Source of the DNA: an uncultured Lachnospiraceae bacterium
GTDB taxonomy: Bacteria; Bacillota; Clostridia; Lachnospirales; Lachnospiraceae
DNA length: 64,000 nt
Reading direction: 5' to 3'
Assembly (NCBI GenBank): GCA_910587295.1
Contig: CAJULP010000047.1
Coordinates: 62,001 to 126,000 of the forward strand
The position numbers and the translations under genes were made by a program. The notes under the pieces were generated by a model. The model worked only from the letters and a program-made list of their open reading frames with translations. It had not been told where the DNA came from and made no database searches. How positions within the stretch are numbered: the first letter of the stretch is position 1; every line of letters begins with the position of its first letter. Shown in pieces: positions 23,540 through 32,443 of this stretch.

Positions 23540-25228
23540 TTAACAGCTTATCAGCACCCGTTTTCCTTCGAATGCAAACCCATACTTCCTGATCCGTCCG
23601 GGGGCAATGCCCTTTGCATGAAGCAAAGCGGCGTACTGCTTTTTCTCTATCTGCAAAAGGGCTGATTTTACAGTATCTTCCAAATCTTTTTCGTTCCGGG
23701 AACGGCGGACTTTAAACTCCATGATGATGGCATCATCTCTTTCCGTCCTCGGTTCAAGCATCACGTCATAACGCCCGAATCCGCTCTCACGGTTTGATGT
23801 AATGATGTACCGGTCCGCCAGTTCCACCATCAGCCCTAAAACAAAGCCATGGTAAAAACGTTCCGGTTCTGCCTGTGAAGAGGCTTTGCTGACCGTATCG
23901 AAATTACTGAATGTTGCAAGAGCCACTTTATTCATATAGTAATTCATCGCATCAACATCATCCTCAAACAGCGCTCGGATAAAATCATTGTATGCAGGTA
24001 CATAGGCCTTAAACCAGCCTTCTATCATATCCTGAAACATCAGGCGAACCTCTTTGTTGGTAAGTTTTAAGTCGTATTCTTCTTTGCCGGTGTCAACATC
24101 TATGGCGTATTTTTCTACCTTTAGGTAACCGCTTGCAAGCAAGAGGCCCCATATCGCGTTTTCATTGTAGTCCAGCTGGTCAAACACAATCTGTTCGTCT
24201 ATTTTCGCATGGAAAATTCCCCCGCCAAGCAGGTTTTCCATGATCATCTTAACATTCCCGCTCCCTTCCCGGATCAATTTCCCAACAAGGCTGTTTGAGC
24301 TGGTATTTGCCCAATAGGCGGAAAATTTCCTTTTGTCCAGAAAGTTGATAATTGACCATGGGTTATAGATATCTGTCCTGGATCCAAATGTAAACCCGTC
24401 ATACCAATCCCTGACCTGGTCTGCCATCCCAGACAATCCGCACTCACGCAGGCTTTCCATTACTTCCTCCTGTGTAAAACCAAAAGAATCCGTATACTTA
24501 TCTGAAGTCGTTGTTACCACCTCCAGGTTATTCAGGTCAGAAAAAATGGACTCTTTACTGATCCTTGTAATTCCTGTCATGATTGCTCTGTCAAAATACG
24601 GGTTGGTTTTGAACGCTGAACTAAACAACCCCCTTGTAAAGGAAACCACTTCATTCCAGTAACCGTTTACATAAGCTTCCTGCATCGGGGTATCGTATTC
24701 ATCCAGCAAAATGATTGGTTTTTTCCCATAAAAACGATACATAAAATCACTCAGTTTATACAGGGCTATTACAGCATCCGTATCTGTCATCCGCTCTGAT
24801 ACCCTGTCAAAATATTCTCTGTCTTTTGAGGTCAGTGCGTCGCTGTCATGCAAAAATGAATACTTGATATACAAATCCGTAAGTATTTGGCAGATGCGTA
24901 TTTTTGTCTTTTCATATGTGTCTTCTTTTACATTTGCAAAACTGAGGCTGATGACAGGAATTGTTCCCTGCAGCTTCCGGTACTTTTCTTCATCCCAGAT
25001 TTGAAGCGCTTGAAACAAATCGCCGCGGCATGCATAGTCAAGCGAAAAAAACTGTTCAACCATACTCATGTTTAGTGTTTTCCCGAAACGGCGGGGGCGG
25101 GTGATCAACGTTACACGGTCTAAATTTTCCCACCATTCCTTTATGAACAGTGTTTTATCAATATAAAATGCATTGTTTGTTATGATCGATGCGAAATCCT
25201 GTTCCCCAATGCTTACTGTTTTTGGCAT
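23540..25228 (-). CDS. AAA-ATPase-like / PD-(D/E)XK nuclease-fold protein (DUF1703 type), copy 2
   Basis: A 562-residue protein with the same architecture as copy 1: FYIDKTLFI, the P-loop-like RPRRFGKTL and Walker B-like IILLDEYDTPM in the N-terminal ATPase domain, then GRYDVMLEP and IIMEFKVRRS in the C-terminal nuclease-fold domain. The ATG at 25228 with AAAGGAA is preferred over one 12 codons upstream. A good promoter lies at 25299-25327 and no terminator separates it from the response regulator, so it likely heads that operon. The function of this family is unknown. Confidence 0.85.
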   Translation of the reverse strand: MPKTVSIGEQDFASIITNNAFYIDKTLFIKEWWENLDRVTLITRPRRFGKTLNMSMVEQFFSLDYACRGDLFQALQIWDEEKYRKLQGTIPVISLSFANVKEDTYEKTKIRICQILTDLYIKYSFLHDSDALTSKDREYFDRVSERMTDTDAVIALYKLSDFMYRFYGKKPIILLDEYDTPMQEAYVNGYWNEVVSFTRGLFSSAFKTNPYFDRAIMTGITRISKESIFSDLNNLEVVTTTSDKYTDSFGFTQEEVMESLRECGLSGMADQVRDWYDGFTFGSRTDIYNPWSIINFLDKRKFSAYWANTSSNSLVGKLIREGSGNVKMIMENLLGGGIFHAKIDEQIVFDQLDYNENAIWGLLLASGYLKVEKYAIDVDTGKEEYDLKLTNKEVRLMFQDMIEGWFKAYVPAYNDFIRALFEDDVDAMNYYMNKVALATFSNFDTVSKASSQAEPERFYHGFVLGLMVELADRYIITSNRESGFGRYDVMLEPRTERDDAIIMEFKVRRSRNEKDLEDTVKSALLQIEKKQYAALLHAKGIAPGRIRKYGFAFEGKRVLISC

Positions 25229-25298
25229 ACTGCGTTCCTTTCCGTTTATTTGATACTTTTTCATTGTTCGCTCAACGATAGCATATACCGTTAATTTT

Positions 25299-25327
25299 AT
25301 TATATAGGGTTGTATAAAAAGTGTAAA
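25299..25327 (-). promoter_or_regulatory. Promoter of the DUF1703-type/response regulator/kinase operon
   Basis: TTTACA (25322-25327), 17-bp spacer and perfect TATAAT (25299-25304) on the minus strand, about 65 bp upstream of the DUF1703-type start. No other convincing promoter was seen before the response regulator. Confidence 0.7.
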
Positions 25328-25333
25328 GCCTGT

Positions 25334-26719
25334 TCAGTTATCCGCTTTTTTGTCAAACCCGTGCACCCAGTCGCAAAACAGATAGTAGATCAGGTAGATC
25401 ACCGAGCTGATCGTCCATGTAATCGGGTAAGCCATATAAATATGCCTGATCTCCCCGGTAAAGCGCATAATCAGCATGATATAAATGATACGCACCACAC
25501 ACCAGATGGACAGCATGATAAACATGGGAACAAATGCTTTTCCGGCTCCCCGGCAGACCGCCGCCACGGAGTGGGAAAAAGCCAGCAAACAATAAAATAA
25601 CGCCACGGTCCTGGCCTGCTGGACACCAAATGCGATAACGCCAGGGGTCTGGTCAAACAACCCCACTAATTGCGGAGCAAACAAGTAATAACCCACGCCG
25701 ATCGCTTCTGCAAGCAAGACTGCCGCAAGGATGGAAAAAGCCGCCCCTTTTTTCGTCCGGTCATACTTTCTTGCCCCAAGGTTCTGGCTGATAAAGGTGG
25801 TACAGGCCATATTAAAGCTGGTGATCGGCAAAAAGGCAAAACCTTCGATCTTTGCATGGGTGCCATATGCCGCCATGGCCATGGCGCCAAAAGAATTGAT
25901 CTGCGTCTGTACGATCACGTTTGCCAGGGCAATCACGGAATTTTGCACGCCGGAGGGTAACCCGTAGCGGATGATCTCCCCAAAGATCTCTCCGTAAAAA
26001 CGAATCTTGGAAAACTCTACCGTGAAAAGATTCCCCTTTTTCAATAAATGGATCATACATAAAATAACACTGCCGGACTGGGATATTACGGTTGCAACTG
26101 CCGCACCGCCCACGCCCATATGAAACACCGCCAAAAATAAAATATCAAGCACTACATTGATCACAGAAGAAAAGATCAGATAATATAAAGGACGCCTGCT
26201 GTCGCCTAAAGCGTTCATGATACTGCGGCAGATGTTGTACATGACCATTGCCAGCCCGCCCATAAAATAATACCGGAAATAAATTACGGCGTCCGGCATT
26301 ACGGCAGGATCCGTCTGCATCCACACAAGGAAGAAAGGCGTAAACGCCACGCCGACCACGGTCAGCAAAACGCCGCTGGCAATCCCGAAAGCCATTAAGG
26401 AATGGACCGCTTTTGATACCTGTTCCTTATCTCCCGCTCCGAAATATTTGGAGATCACCACACCGCCGCCCATAGCGGTTCCCATAAAGAAACTGATCAT
26501 CAAAAAAATAAGCGTTCCGGAAGATGTCACTGCCGCTAACGCATTGGTTCCCAAATATTTCCCTACGATCAGGGCATCTGCCGTATTGTATAGCTGCTGG
26601 AATACCTGGCTTAAAAAAATAGGAATGGCAAATTCCAGCATCAGCATATACGGACTTCCCACCGTCATATCTTTGGTGTGGGCCGGGGATGTTTTTCTTT
26701 TGTTCTTAAACTGCTCCAT
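25334..26719 (-). CDS. MATE family efflux transporter
   Basis: A 461-residue inner-membrane antiporter with about twelve transmembrane segments in two repeats. Family motifs include GSPYMLMLEFAIPIFLSQVF and IVGKYLGTNALAAV near the N terminus, and SFNMACTTFISQNLGARKY starting the second half. AAGGAA before the ATG at 26719 fixes the start, which overlaps the rng stop by 14 bp. It probably exports a cationic drug or metabolite; the substrate is unknown. Confidence 0.9.
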   Translation of the reverse strand: MEQFKNKRKTSPAHTKDMTVGSPYMLMLEFAIPIFLSQVFQQLYNTADALIVGKYLGTNALAAVTSSGTLIFLMISFFMGTAMGGGVVISKYFGAGDKEQVSKAVHSLMAFGIASGVLLTVVGVAFTPFFLVWMQTDPAVMPDAVIYFRYYFMGGLAMVMYNICRSIMNALGDSRRPLYYLIFSSVINVVLDILFLAVFHMGVGGAAVATVISQSGSVILCMIHLLKKGNLFTVEFSKIRFYGEIFGEIIRYGLPSGVQNSVIALANVIVQTQINSFGAMAMAAYGTHAKIEGFAFLPITSFNMACTTFISQNLGARKYDRTKKGAAFSILAAVLLAEAIGVGYYLFAPQLVGLFDQTPGVIAFGVQQARTVALFYCLLAFSHSVAAVCRGAGKAFVPMFIMLSIWCVVRIIYIMLIMRFTGEIRHIYMAYPITWTISSVIYLIYYLFCDWVHGFDKKADN

Positions 26720-27944
26720 GAGTCGTTCCTTCTTTCCCGTCATATATTTTGAAATATTCCTTAAGCGGCTTTCGCTCTTTTTTCCTTGTGATCTCCACGA
26801 TCCCAAGGGCCGTAATGTCCACCAGCCTTGTCTTGATGGGATCGTTTTCCAGCCATTTCCCCAGGCTTTGAAGAAGTTTTTTCTCCTCTTCTTTGGAATC
26901 CATATTAATAAAATCCACCATGATCATGCCGGACAGGTTCCGTAATTTTAGCTGCCTTGCAATTTCCTTAGCAGCTTCTAAATTGACATTAAAGTATAAA
27001 TGATTCCGTTTACTGCCTTTGACATTGGTTCCTTTCCCGGAGTTCACGTCAATGACCGTCATCGCCTCAGTAGGCTCAATGACCAGATATCCGCCGCAGG
27101 AAAGCCATACGGTTTTAGAAAGGGCCTGCTTTAAATGGGTTTCCAGGCTGTAAAGCTTAGCCAATGCAAGCAGATCATCCTGATAAAAGCGCAGGCCTGC
27201 AGGAGAAGGAATATGTTCCAGCTCCCGGTATGCGGCAGGGCAATCGGTGACGATCTCATCGTACCGGTCAAGTGGGATGCCTTTCAGGGCCTTCACCGTT
27301 TCCGTTTCATTTTGGTATAAGCAGCTGTAAACCGTGCGGTGCATACAGGTTTGTCTGATTTCCGAAATCAGTTCTGCAAACTGCTTCATTTCCATAAAAA
27401 GAGGCTCCAGGTCCGGGAGAAGGCCCGCATTGGTGCGGATGGTGAAGCTGCAACATTTTCTGTCCGGAATGTCTGTATTGCTGATTGCCTGTTTTAATTC
27501 CTGAATCTGCTCTGGCGACAATTTTTTGGAAAAATGGATCCCGTGGCCGTTCATTTGGCATACACAGTAGTTTCCCGTAAAAGAAAGGCTGCCGGCAGCC
27601 CCCGGCAATTTTGTCTTTACGGCGGCGCTGGTGATCTGCACCACCAGTTCATCCCCCTGTTTAAGGGCAATTGCCTTTTCAGGATCAAGGTTTCTGTTGG
27701 TCAGGATCAGATTTTTACATTCGCGCAAAGGCAGAAAAACTTTCTGGCTGCTGCTGATCGACACAAAAGCCCCATCCATGCCGGGAACCACTTCGCTGAC
27801 CCGGCCGATATAGATATTGCCTACGATATCCTGCTCTGTTTTTGGTCCATCGCCAAGAAAACGGATCAATTCAGGATGGTTTTGTTCATCCATTAAAAAT
27901 AAAAGTAATTTATCCCAAACTTTGGAAATAATTATTTTTCCCAT
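26706..27944 (-). CDS. rng: Ribonuclease E/G family protein
   Basis: A 412-residue RNase G-type endonuclease. It has an N-terminal S1-like RNA-binding region (about 38-125, NIYIGRVSEVVPGMDGAFV) and a DNase I-like catalytic domain whose metal ligands lie in MTVIDVNSGK and MIMVDFINMD. It lacks the long C-terminal scaffold of RNase E. Next to TIGR03936 and TIGR03960, this gene normally precedes rplU in related clostridia. Here 13 kb of other genes lie between. Confidence 0.9.
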   Translation of the reverse strand: MGKIIISKVWDKLLLFLMDEQNHPELIRFLGDGPKTEQDIVGNIYIGRVSEVVPGMDGAFVSISSSQKVFLPLRECKNLILTNRNLDPEKAIALKQGDELVVQITSAAVKTKLPGAAGSLSFTGNYCVCQMNGHGIHFSKKLSPEQIQELKQAISNTDIPDRKCCSFTIRTNAGLLPDLEPLFMEMKQFAELISEIRQTCMHRTVYSCLYQNETETVKALKGIPLDRYDEIVTDCPAAYRELEHIPSPAGLRFYQDDLLALAKLYSLETHLKQALSKTVWLSCGGYLVIEPTEAMTVIDVNSGKGTNVKGSKRNHLYFNVNLEAAKEIARQLKLRNLSGMIMVDFINMDSKEEEKKLLQSLGKWLENDPIKTRLVDITALGIVEITRKKERKPLKEYFKIYDGKEGTTHGAV

Positions 27945-28639
27945 ATCAGCGGCACCAATCTTCTTTCTTCTTCCGTTCCGATGTTTTGATAGGTTTCCAG
28001 GCGGTGTATCATAAGCGCAAAGGGCGGTAATGTAAACGGTATCGTCTGGAAAAAAGATTCCAGTACAAAGGAAGGCTTGATGTTCCCGCCACTGCTGGCA
28101 TTTAACAAAAGATAGACTTCTGTGCCGGACGTCTTTTGGGGTCCGGCTTTCAGCTCATAAATACTTTCTTTTAAATCAATCTCTTTCTCACCCTTTTTTG
28201 TTTTTTTGATGATCGGGATCCGTTCCTTTTTGTAAAAATCAATCAGTCCATCCTGCCACCCTTTGGGCAAAATATCCTCGTTCCTGAATGTGACAAGGTA
28301 AGAAGCGGCGGCAACACTTGCCATGGCATTTCCTTCCCCGTCGTCAAGAACCTTGGCATCAAGGATCCTGATACCCTCCACCATCACAGACTGCAGACGG
28401 CCTATCAGGTCTTTGATTCCTGTAAAGCTGTTGACCTCGATATCAAAATATTCCCCTTCGCTGGTATGTCCTACCGATAGGGGGGCGGCAAAGGACATGA
28501 TCTGGTGGGGACTGAACCCTGCCGAATAAGCCACGTCAATTCCGGCACGGCGGATTGCTTTTTGGAAATACCGCATCACATCCAGATGCCCGATGAACTT
28601 TACCGCCCCGTATTTTGCAAATTTTATCCTGATTCTCAT
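27932..28639 (-). CDS. TIGR03936 family radical SAM-associated protein (DUF2344)
   Basis: A 235-residue protein of the DUF2344 family that partners the neighbouring radical SAM protein. Conserved features include the start RIKFAKYGAVKFIGHLDVMR and SAGFSPHQIMSFAAPLSVG. In some bacteria the two are fused, so they likely act together. The start overlaps nothing upstream (12-bp gap), and its 3' end overlaps rng by 13 bp. Biochemical role unknown. Confidence 0.9.
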   Translation of the reverse strand: MRIRIKFAKYGAVKFIGHLDVMRYFQKAIRRAGIDVAYSAGFSPHQIMSFAAPLSVGHTSEGEYFDIEVNSFTGIKDLIGRLQSVMVEGIRILDAKVLDDGEGNAMASVAAASYLVTFRNEDILPKGWQDGLIDFYKKERIPIIKKTKKGEKEIDLKESIYELKAGPQKTSGTEVYLLLNASSGGNIKPSFVLESFFQTIPFTLPPFALMIHRLETYQNIGTEEERRLVPLIWEK

Positions 28640-28651
28640 TTTATCATTACC

Positions 28652-30520
28652 TCATTTCCGGTGCTTAACGCAGATTCCTGTCTGGAACCGCGCGCCGCCG
28701 CAGCCCTGGCACTGTTCTTTACAGTTTAACGTTACCTGCCCGGCTTTTGCCTTATGCCATTCCTTAAGTAAAAATTCCCTCGTCACGCCGCAATCTAAAA
28801 AATCCCAGGGAAATATCTCCTCATCCATGCGCTCCCTCACCGTATAAAAATCCGGATCCACACCGCATTCCCCAAAGGTTTCAAGCCACACGTCATGTTG
28901 ATAATACTCACTCCACGCATCATAGAGACAGCCTTTTTGGTAAGCCTTAAGGATCACCTGATTTAGTTTCCGGTCGCCCCTTGCCATGATCCCTTCCATA
29001 ACGCTCACATCCGCCTCATGCCAGTTGTATTTGATGCTTTTTTGGTTTAACTGGCCCATGATGGCAGTCCTTGTCTGGTAAGCCTTTTCCAGAAAATCTT
29101 CTTTTGTACACTGGGATGCCCACTGAAAAGGCGTAAACGGCTTGGGAATAAAAAAAGATGTGCTTGCCACAATCTGCACCCTGCCTGTCCGCTTTTCTTT
29201 CGGAACCGTCTCATAAAAAACCGCTGCGATCCGGTTGCATAACTGTGCGATCCCCTGAATATCCTCTTCGGTTTCCGTGGGAAGCCCAAGCATAAAATAA
29301 AGCTTCACACGGCTCCAGCCGCCTTCAAAAGCTAACTTTGCCCCTTCTAATATGACTGACTCGGTCAAACCTTTGTTGATCACATCCCGCAGCCGTTGAC
29401 TGCCCGCCTCAGGTGCAAACGTCAGGCTGCTTTTTTTCACGTCCTGCACCTTGTTCATGACATCTAATGAAAAAGCGTCGATCCGTAAGGAAGGCAGGGA
29501 AATATTGATCTTTTTTTCTTCACATTTTTCAATTAAGAAATCTAAAAGTTCCGGCAGTTTTGTATAGTCGCTGGAGCTTAAGGAGCTTAAAGAAATCTCT
29601 TCATGTCCTGTATTTTCTAGCATTTTTACCGCATATTCCTCAAGCATTTCAAGGCTCCGCTCCCGCACCGGCCGATACAGCTGCCCAGCCTGGCAAAAAC
29701 GGCATCCACGGATGCAGCCCCTTTGGATTTCCAAAACCACCCGGTCCTGAGTCACTTTGATAAAGGGAACAACAGGTTTTTCGGGGTAATAGGTGTGGGA
29801 AACATCTTTCACCAGTTCTTTGGTGATGGTTACAGGCAGACCTTCTAAAAGGGCCGTCCGCTCCTTTATGGTCCCGTCATCCCTGTATGTGACTTGATAG
29901 AGGGAGGGAACATAAATCCCCGGCACAAGGGCGGCTTTTTTTAAAAATTCCTCCCGGGGAACGCCGTCTTTTTTGCATGCTTTATACAGATCAAGCAGCT
30001 CCCGGTAGCGGGTCTCCGCTTCCCCAATATAAAACAGGTCAAAAAAGTCACTGATCGGCTCCGGATTATAAGTGCATGGGCCACCCCCTATTACAATAGG
30101 GTCATCTTTTGTTCTATCCTTCGATAAAAGCGGAATGCCCGCAAGGTCTAAAACCTGCAGGATATTGGTGTAGCACATTTCATATTGGATCGTAATCCCC
30201 AAAAAATCAAATCCCTTGACCGAATCCTGGGATTCTAAAGCAAACAGTGGAATATGCTCTTTTCTCATAATAGCGTCTAAATCCACCCATGGGGAATACA
30301 CCCGCTCACACCAGACATCTTCAAACTTATTTAACATATCGTATATGATCTGTATCCCTAAATGCGACATACCGATCTCATAGACATCCGGAAAACACAT
30401 GGCAAACCGGATATCCACCTTCTCCGCATCCTTCATGATGCTGTTGACTTCCCCGCCAATGTAACGGGCAGGCTTTTCCACCGTTAATAGTATTTCATCA
30501 TTTAATGCTAATTTTCTCAT
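28652..30520 (-). CDS. TIGR03960 family B12-binding radical SAM protein
   Basis: A 622-residue protein with an N-terminal B12-binding-like region (about 30-200) and a radical SAM domain with the [4Fe-4S] cysteines in QRGCIRGCRFCQAGQ. A C-terminal cysteine cluster (LNCKEQCQGCGG) is also present. GAGGAG upstream supports the ATG at 30520 rather than an in-frame codon 25 residues earlier. First gene of the TIGR03960-TIGR03936-rng unit. It probably modifies RNA or protein of the translation machinery, but the reaction is not known. Confidence 0.92.
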   Translation of the reverse strand: MRKLALNDEILLTVEKPARYIGGEVNSIMKDAEKVDIRFAMCFPDVYEIGMSHLGIQIIYDMLNKFEDVWCERVYSPWVDLDAIMRKEHIPLFALESQDSVKGFDFLGITIQYEMCYTNILQVLDLAGIPLLSKDRTKDDPIVIGGGPCTYNPEPISDFFDLFYIGEAETRYRELLDLYKACKKDGVPREEFLKKAALVPGIYVPSLYQVTYRDDGTIKERTALLEGLPVTITKELVKDVSHTYYPEKPVVPFIKVTQDRVVLEIQRGCIRGCRFCQAGQLYRPVRERSLEMLEEYAVKMLENTGHEEISLSSLSSSDYTKLPELLDFLIEKCEEKKINISLPSLRIDAFSLDVMNKVQDVKKSSLTFAPEAGSQRLRDVINKGLTESVILEGAKLAFEGGWSRVKLYFMLGLPTETEEDIQGIAQLCNRIAAVFYETVPKEKRTGRVQIVASTSFFIPKPFTPFQWASQCTKEDFLEKAYQTRTAIMGQLNQKSIKYNWHEADVSVMEGIMARGDRKLNQVILKAYQKGCLYDAWSEYYQHDVWLETFGECGVDPDFYTVRERMDEEIFPWDFLDCGVTREFLLKEWHKAKAGQVTLNCKEQCQGCGGARFQTGICVKHRK

Positions 30521-30545
30521 GACCGTTCCATCTCCTCTAGGTGTT

Positions 30546-30574
30546 AGTATAACAATTTTGGAGTGCCGATTCAA
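30546..30574 (-). promoter_or_regulatory. Promoter of the TIGR03960-TIGR03936-rng unit
   Basis: TTGAAT (30569-30574), 17-bp spacer and TATACT (30546-30551) on the minus strand, about 26 bp before the start codon. Confidence 0.65.
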
Positions 30575-30599
30575 TGGAAAACTTTTATTCTGCAAACGG

Positions 30600-30983
30600 T
30601 CATTTAATCAGGTCATTCAGCTGCATTGGCAGCCCGGTTTCCCGTATCATCTGGAAAAGCGCATCTGTGGTCTGTTCCCAGATTGTGATTTCCCGGATAT
30701 CGCAGTACACAAAAGCAAGGAAAAGCACCATGGCAAGTACAAAACGCAGCCGGAATCCCTTTAACAGGCTTTCATCCTTCTTTTCGGGAACTGAATTTTG
30801 AAACGGAACATCCTGTACCGGGCAGGCAGCCGCTTCCAGAGAGTAAAGCTCCCCGTGCCGTGAAGAAGGGGCATCAGAATATAAGAAGTTTTCCCGGGAT
30901 CGGAAAAGCTGCCTGTCATAATTATTTTGCATACGGATCGCCCGGATCAATTCCAGTTTCTTATCGGTTCCTACTTTATTCAT
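30600..30983 (-). CDS. Hypothetical single-pass membrane protein
   Basis: A 127-residue protein with a charged cytoplasmic N-terminal part (about 1-80) and one transmembrane segment (about 87-103, FVLAMVLFLAFVY). GGAG about ten bases before the ATG at 30983 selects this start over one nine codons upstream. No recognised domain. It lies 46 bp after the histidine kinase stop in the same direction and may be co-transcribed with the two-component genes. Similar context elsewhere would be needed to suggest a role. Confidence 0.6.
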   Translation of the reverse strand: MNKVGTDKKLELIRAIRMQNNYDRQLFRSRENFLYSDAPSSRHGELYSLEAAACPVQDVPFQNSVPEKKDESLLKGFRLRFVLAMVLFLAFVYCDIREITIWEQTTDALFQMIRETGLPMQLNDLIK

Positions 30984-31029
30984 AAAACATAGCTCCATAG
31001 AGGTTGTCACAATAAATTATGCGCTGTGT

Positions 31030-32442
31030 TCAATAAATATACAAGGTTTTCGGTATGCGCAATACCACCCGGAACCCACCATATCCGCTGTGGCTTATGA
31101 AAACTTCCCCATGATGGCCGTTTAAAATCTGCTTTACGATCAGCAGTCCCAAACCATGCCGCTGATCCCCACGATCAGTTTCGCAGGACATATAATGGGG
31201 GGTATGGTTCAGCCTGTATAGCTGCTCATCGGAAATACCCGTTCCGTCATCCTCGACGCAGATCCTGCAATCATGGCTGTCTTCTTCAACAGAAACAAAA
31301 ATCGTGCACCCGTTTTCGTTGTGGGTTATACTGTTTTGGATCAGGTTGGAAACAGCCCGTTTCAGCAGACTTTTATCGGCATTGATACAGCAGAAGAACA
31401 AATGATCCGCAGTCTTCCATTCAATCGGAAATTTGTCCTCGATATCCATGTTCATAAAATCCACAACTACCTGCCGGACGATAGTTATTGCATTTTCCTG
31501 TTTTATTGAAAGGGGCTGCATATCATATTCCAGTCTGGAAGCCAGGTTCAGGCCGCTTATCAGATCCTTCATCCGCTTGCTTTGCTTTATAATGGCGGCG
31601 GCTTTTTTCCGCTGGTCCGCTGACAGATTTTCCGCACTTTCCAACTGCCCCGCATATCCCATGACCGTGGACAGCGGTGTCCGGATGTCGTGGGAAACGC
31701 CTGCGATCCAGTTGGCCCTTGCAGTCTCCTTTTTCCGGAGCTGGCCGGCCTGTTCCTGCAGGATTTTGGAGGTTTTGTTTATGCTTTCAGCCAATTCGGA
31801 AAGCACACCCTTTTCTTTCACATGTATAGGACTGCCGCCCGGCAAATCCTGTATCCCGTTTATGATCGGTTTAATGGAACGCAGCAGCGTTGAATTGGCT
31901 ATGGCATATATGAGAAAGACTAAAACGGTATTGACTGCCAGGATGATCAGCATGTTTCTTGGCAGGCCGGCAATAAAGTCATAATCCCAGCTTGCCCTGG
32001 TGTGCTTCCAAAAACGGTCCTTGGGAAAGCCCAAGACCAGCACCCCGTCCTTAGCTTTTCCTGTAAATGCGGGATATCCCATTACATACCCCCGCGTCAG
32101 CTCTGTTATGTCCGATAAGGTGTACTTTAAAGGGATATGATCCGGCAGATTGTCGGTATGCCAGATCACTTGGTGTGTTTCCTCGTCGATAAGGATCGCC
32201 CAGGCATTTCGTTCTTTTAACCTTGCTGCCATATCATCAGGCAGCCAAAACCCCTGATCCGTCAACTGCAATATTGCGGCCGCTTCATCCGCCATATCCC
32301 ATGGGGAAAACGATGAGGTATTTCTCACAAAGACCACCACAAAAAAGACAAGGTTCAAAATGACAAGAAGCATGACGCTCAGCAGCATGATCCCTACAAA
32401 GCGGCGTATTAATTTGGGTATACTTTTCCTGGTATTTTTCAC
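31030..32442 (-). CDS. Sensor histidine kinase of an antimicrobial-peptide-type two-component system
   Basis: A 470-residue kinase with a transmembrane helix at about 15-40, an extracellular sensor loop of about 125 residues, a second transmembrane helix near 170-190, a HAMP-like linker, and HisKA/HATPase domains. The H box is WIAGVSHDIRTPLSTVMGYA, the N box LIQNSITHNENG and the G box HGLGLLIVKQI. It starts at a GTG with GGAAGGA upstream, one base after the response regulator stop. The divergent ABC transporter suggests it senses lantibiotic-like peptides. Confidence 0.88.
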   Translation of the reverse strand: MKNTRKSIPKLIRRFVGIMLLSVMLLVILNLVFFVVVFVRNTSSFSPWDMADEAAAILQLTDQGFWLPDDMAARLKERNAWAILIDEETHQVIWHTDNLPDHIPLKYTLSDITELTRGYVMGYPAFTGKAKDGVLVLGFPKDRFWKHTRASWDYDFIAGLPRNMLIILAVNTVLVFLIYAIANSTLLRSIKPIINGIQDLPGGSPIHVKEKGVLSELAESINKTSKILQEQAGQLRKKETARANWIAGVSHDIRTPLSTVMGYAGQLESAENLSADQRKKAAAIIKQSKRMKDLISGLNLASRLEYDMQPLSIKQENAITIVRQVVVDFMNMDIEDKFPIEWKTADHLFFCCINADKSLLKRAVSNLIQNSITHNENGCTIFVSVEEDSHDCRICVEDDGTGISDEQLYRLNHTPHYMSCETDRGDQRHGLGLLIVKQILNGHHGEVFISHSGYGGFRVVLRIPKTLYIY

Positions 32443-32443
32443 T

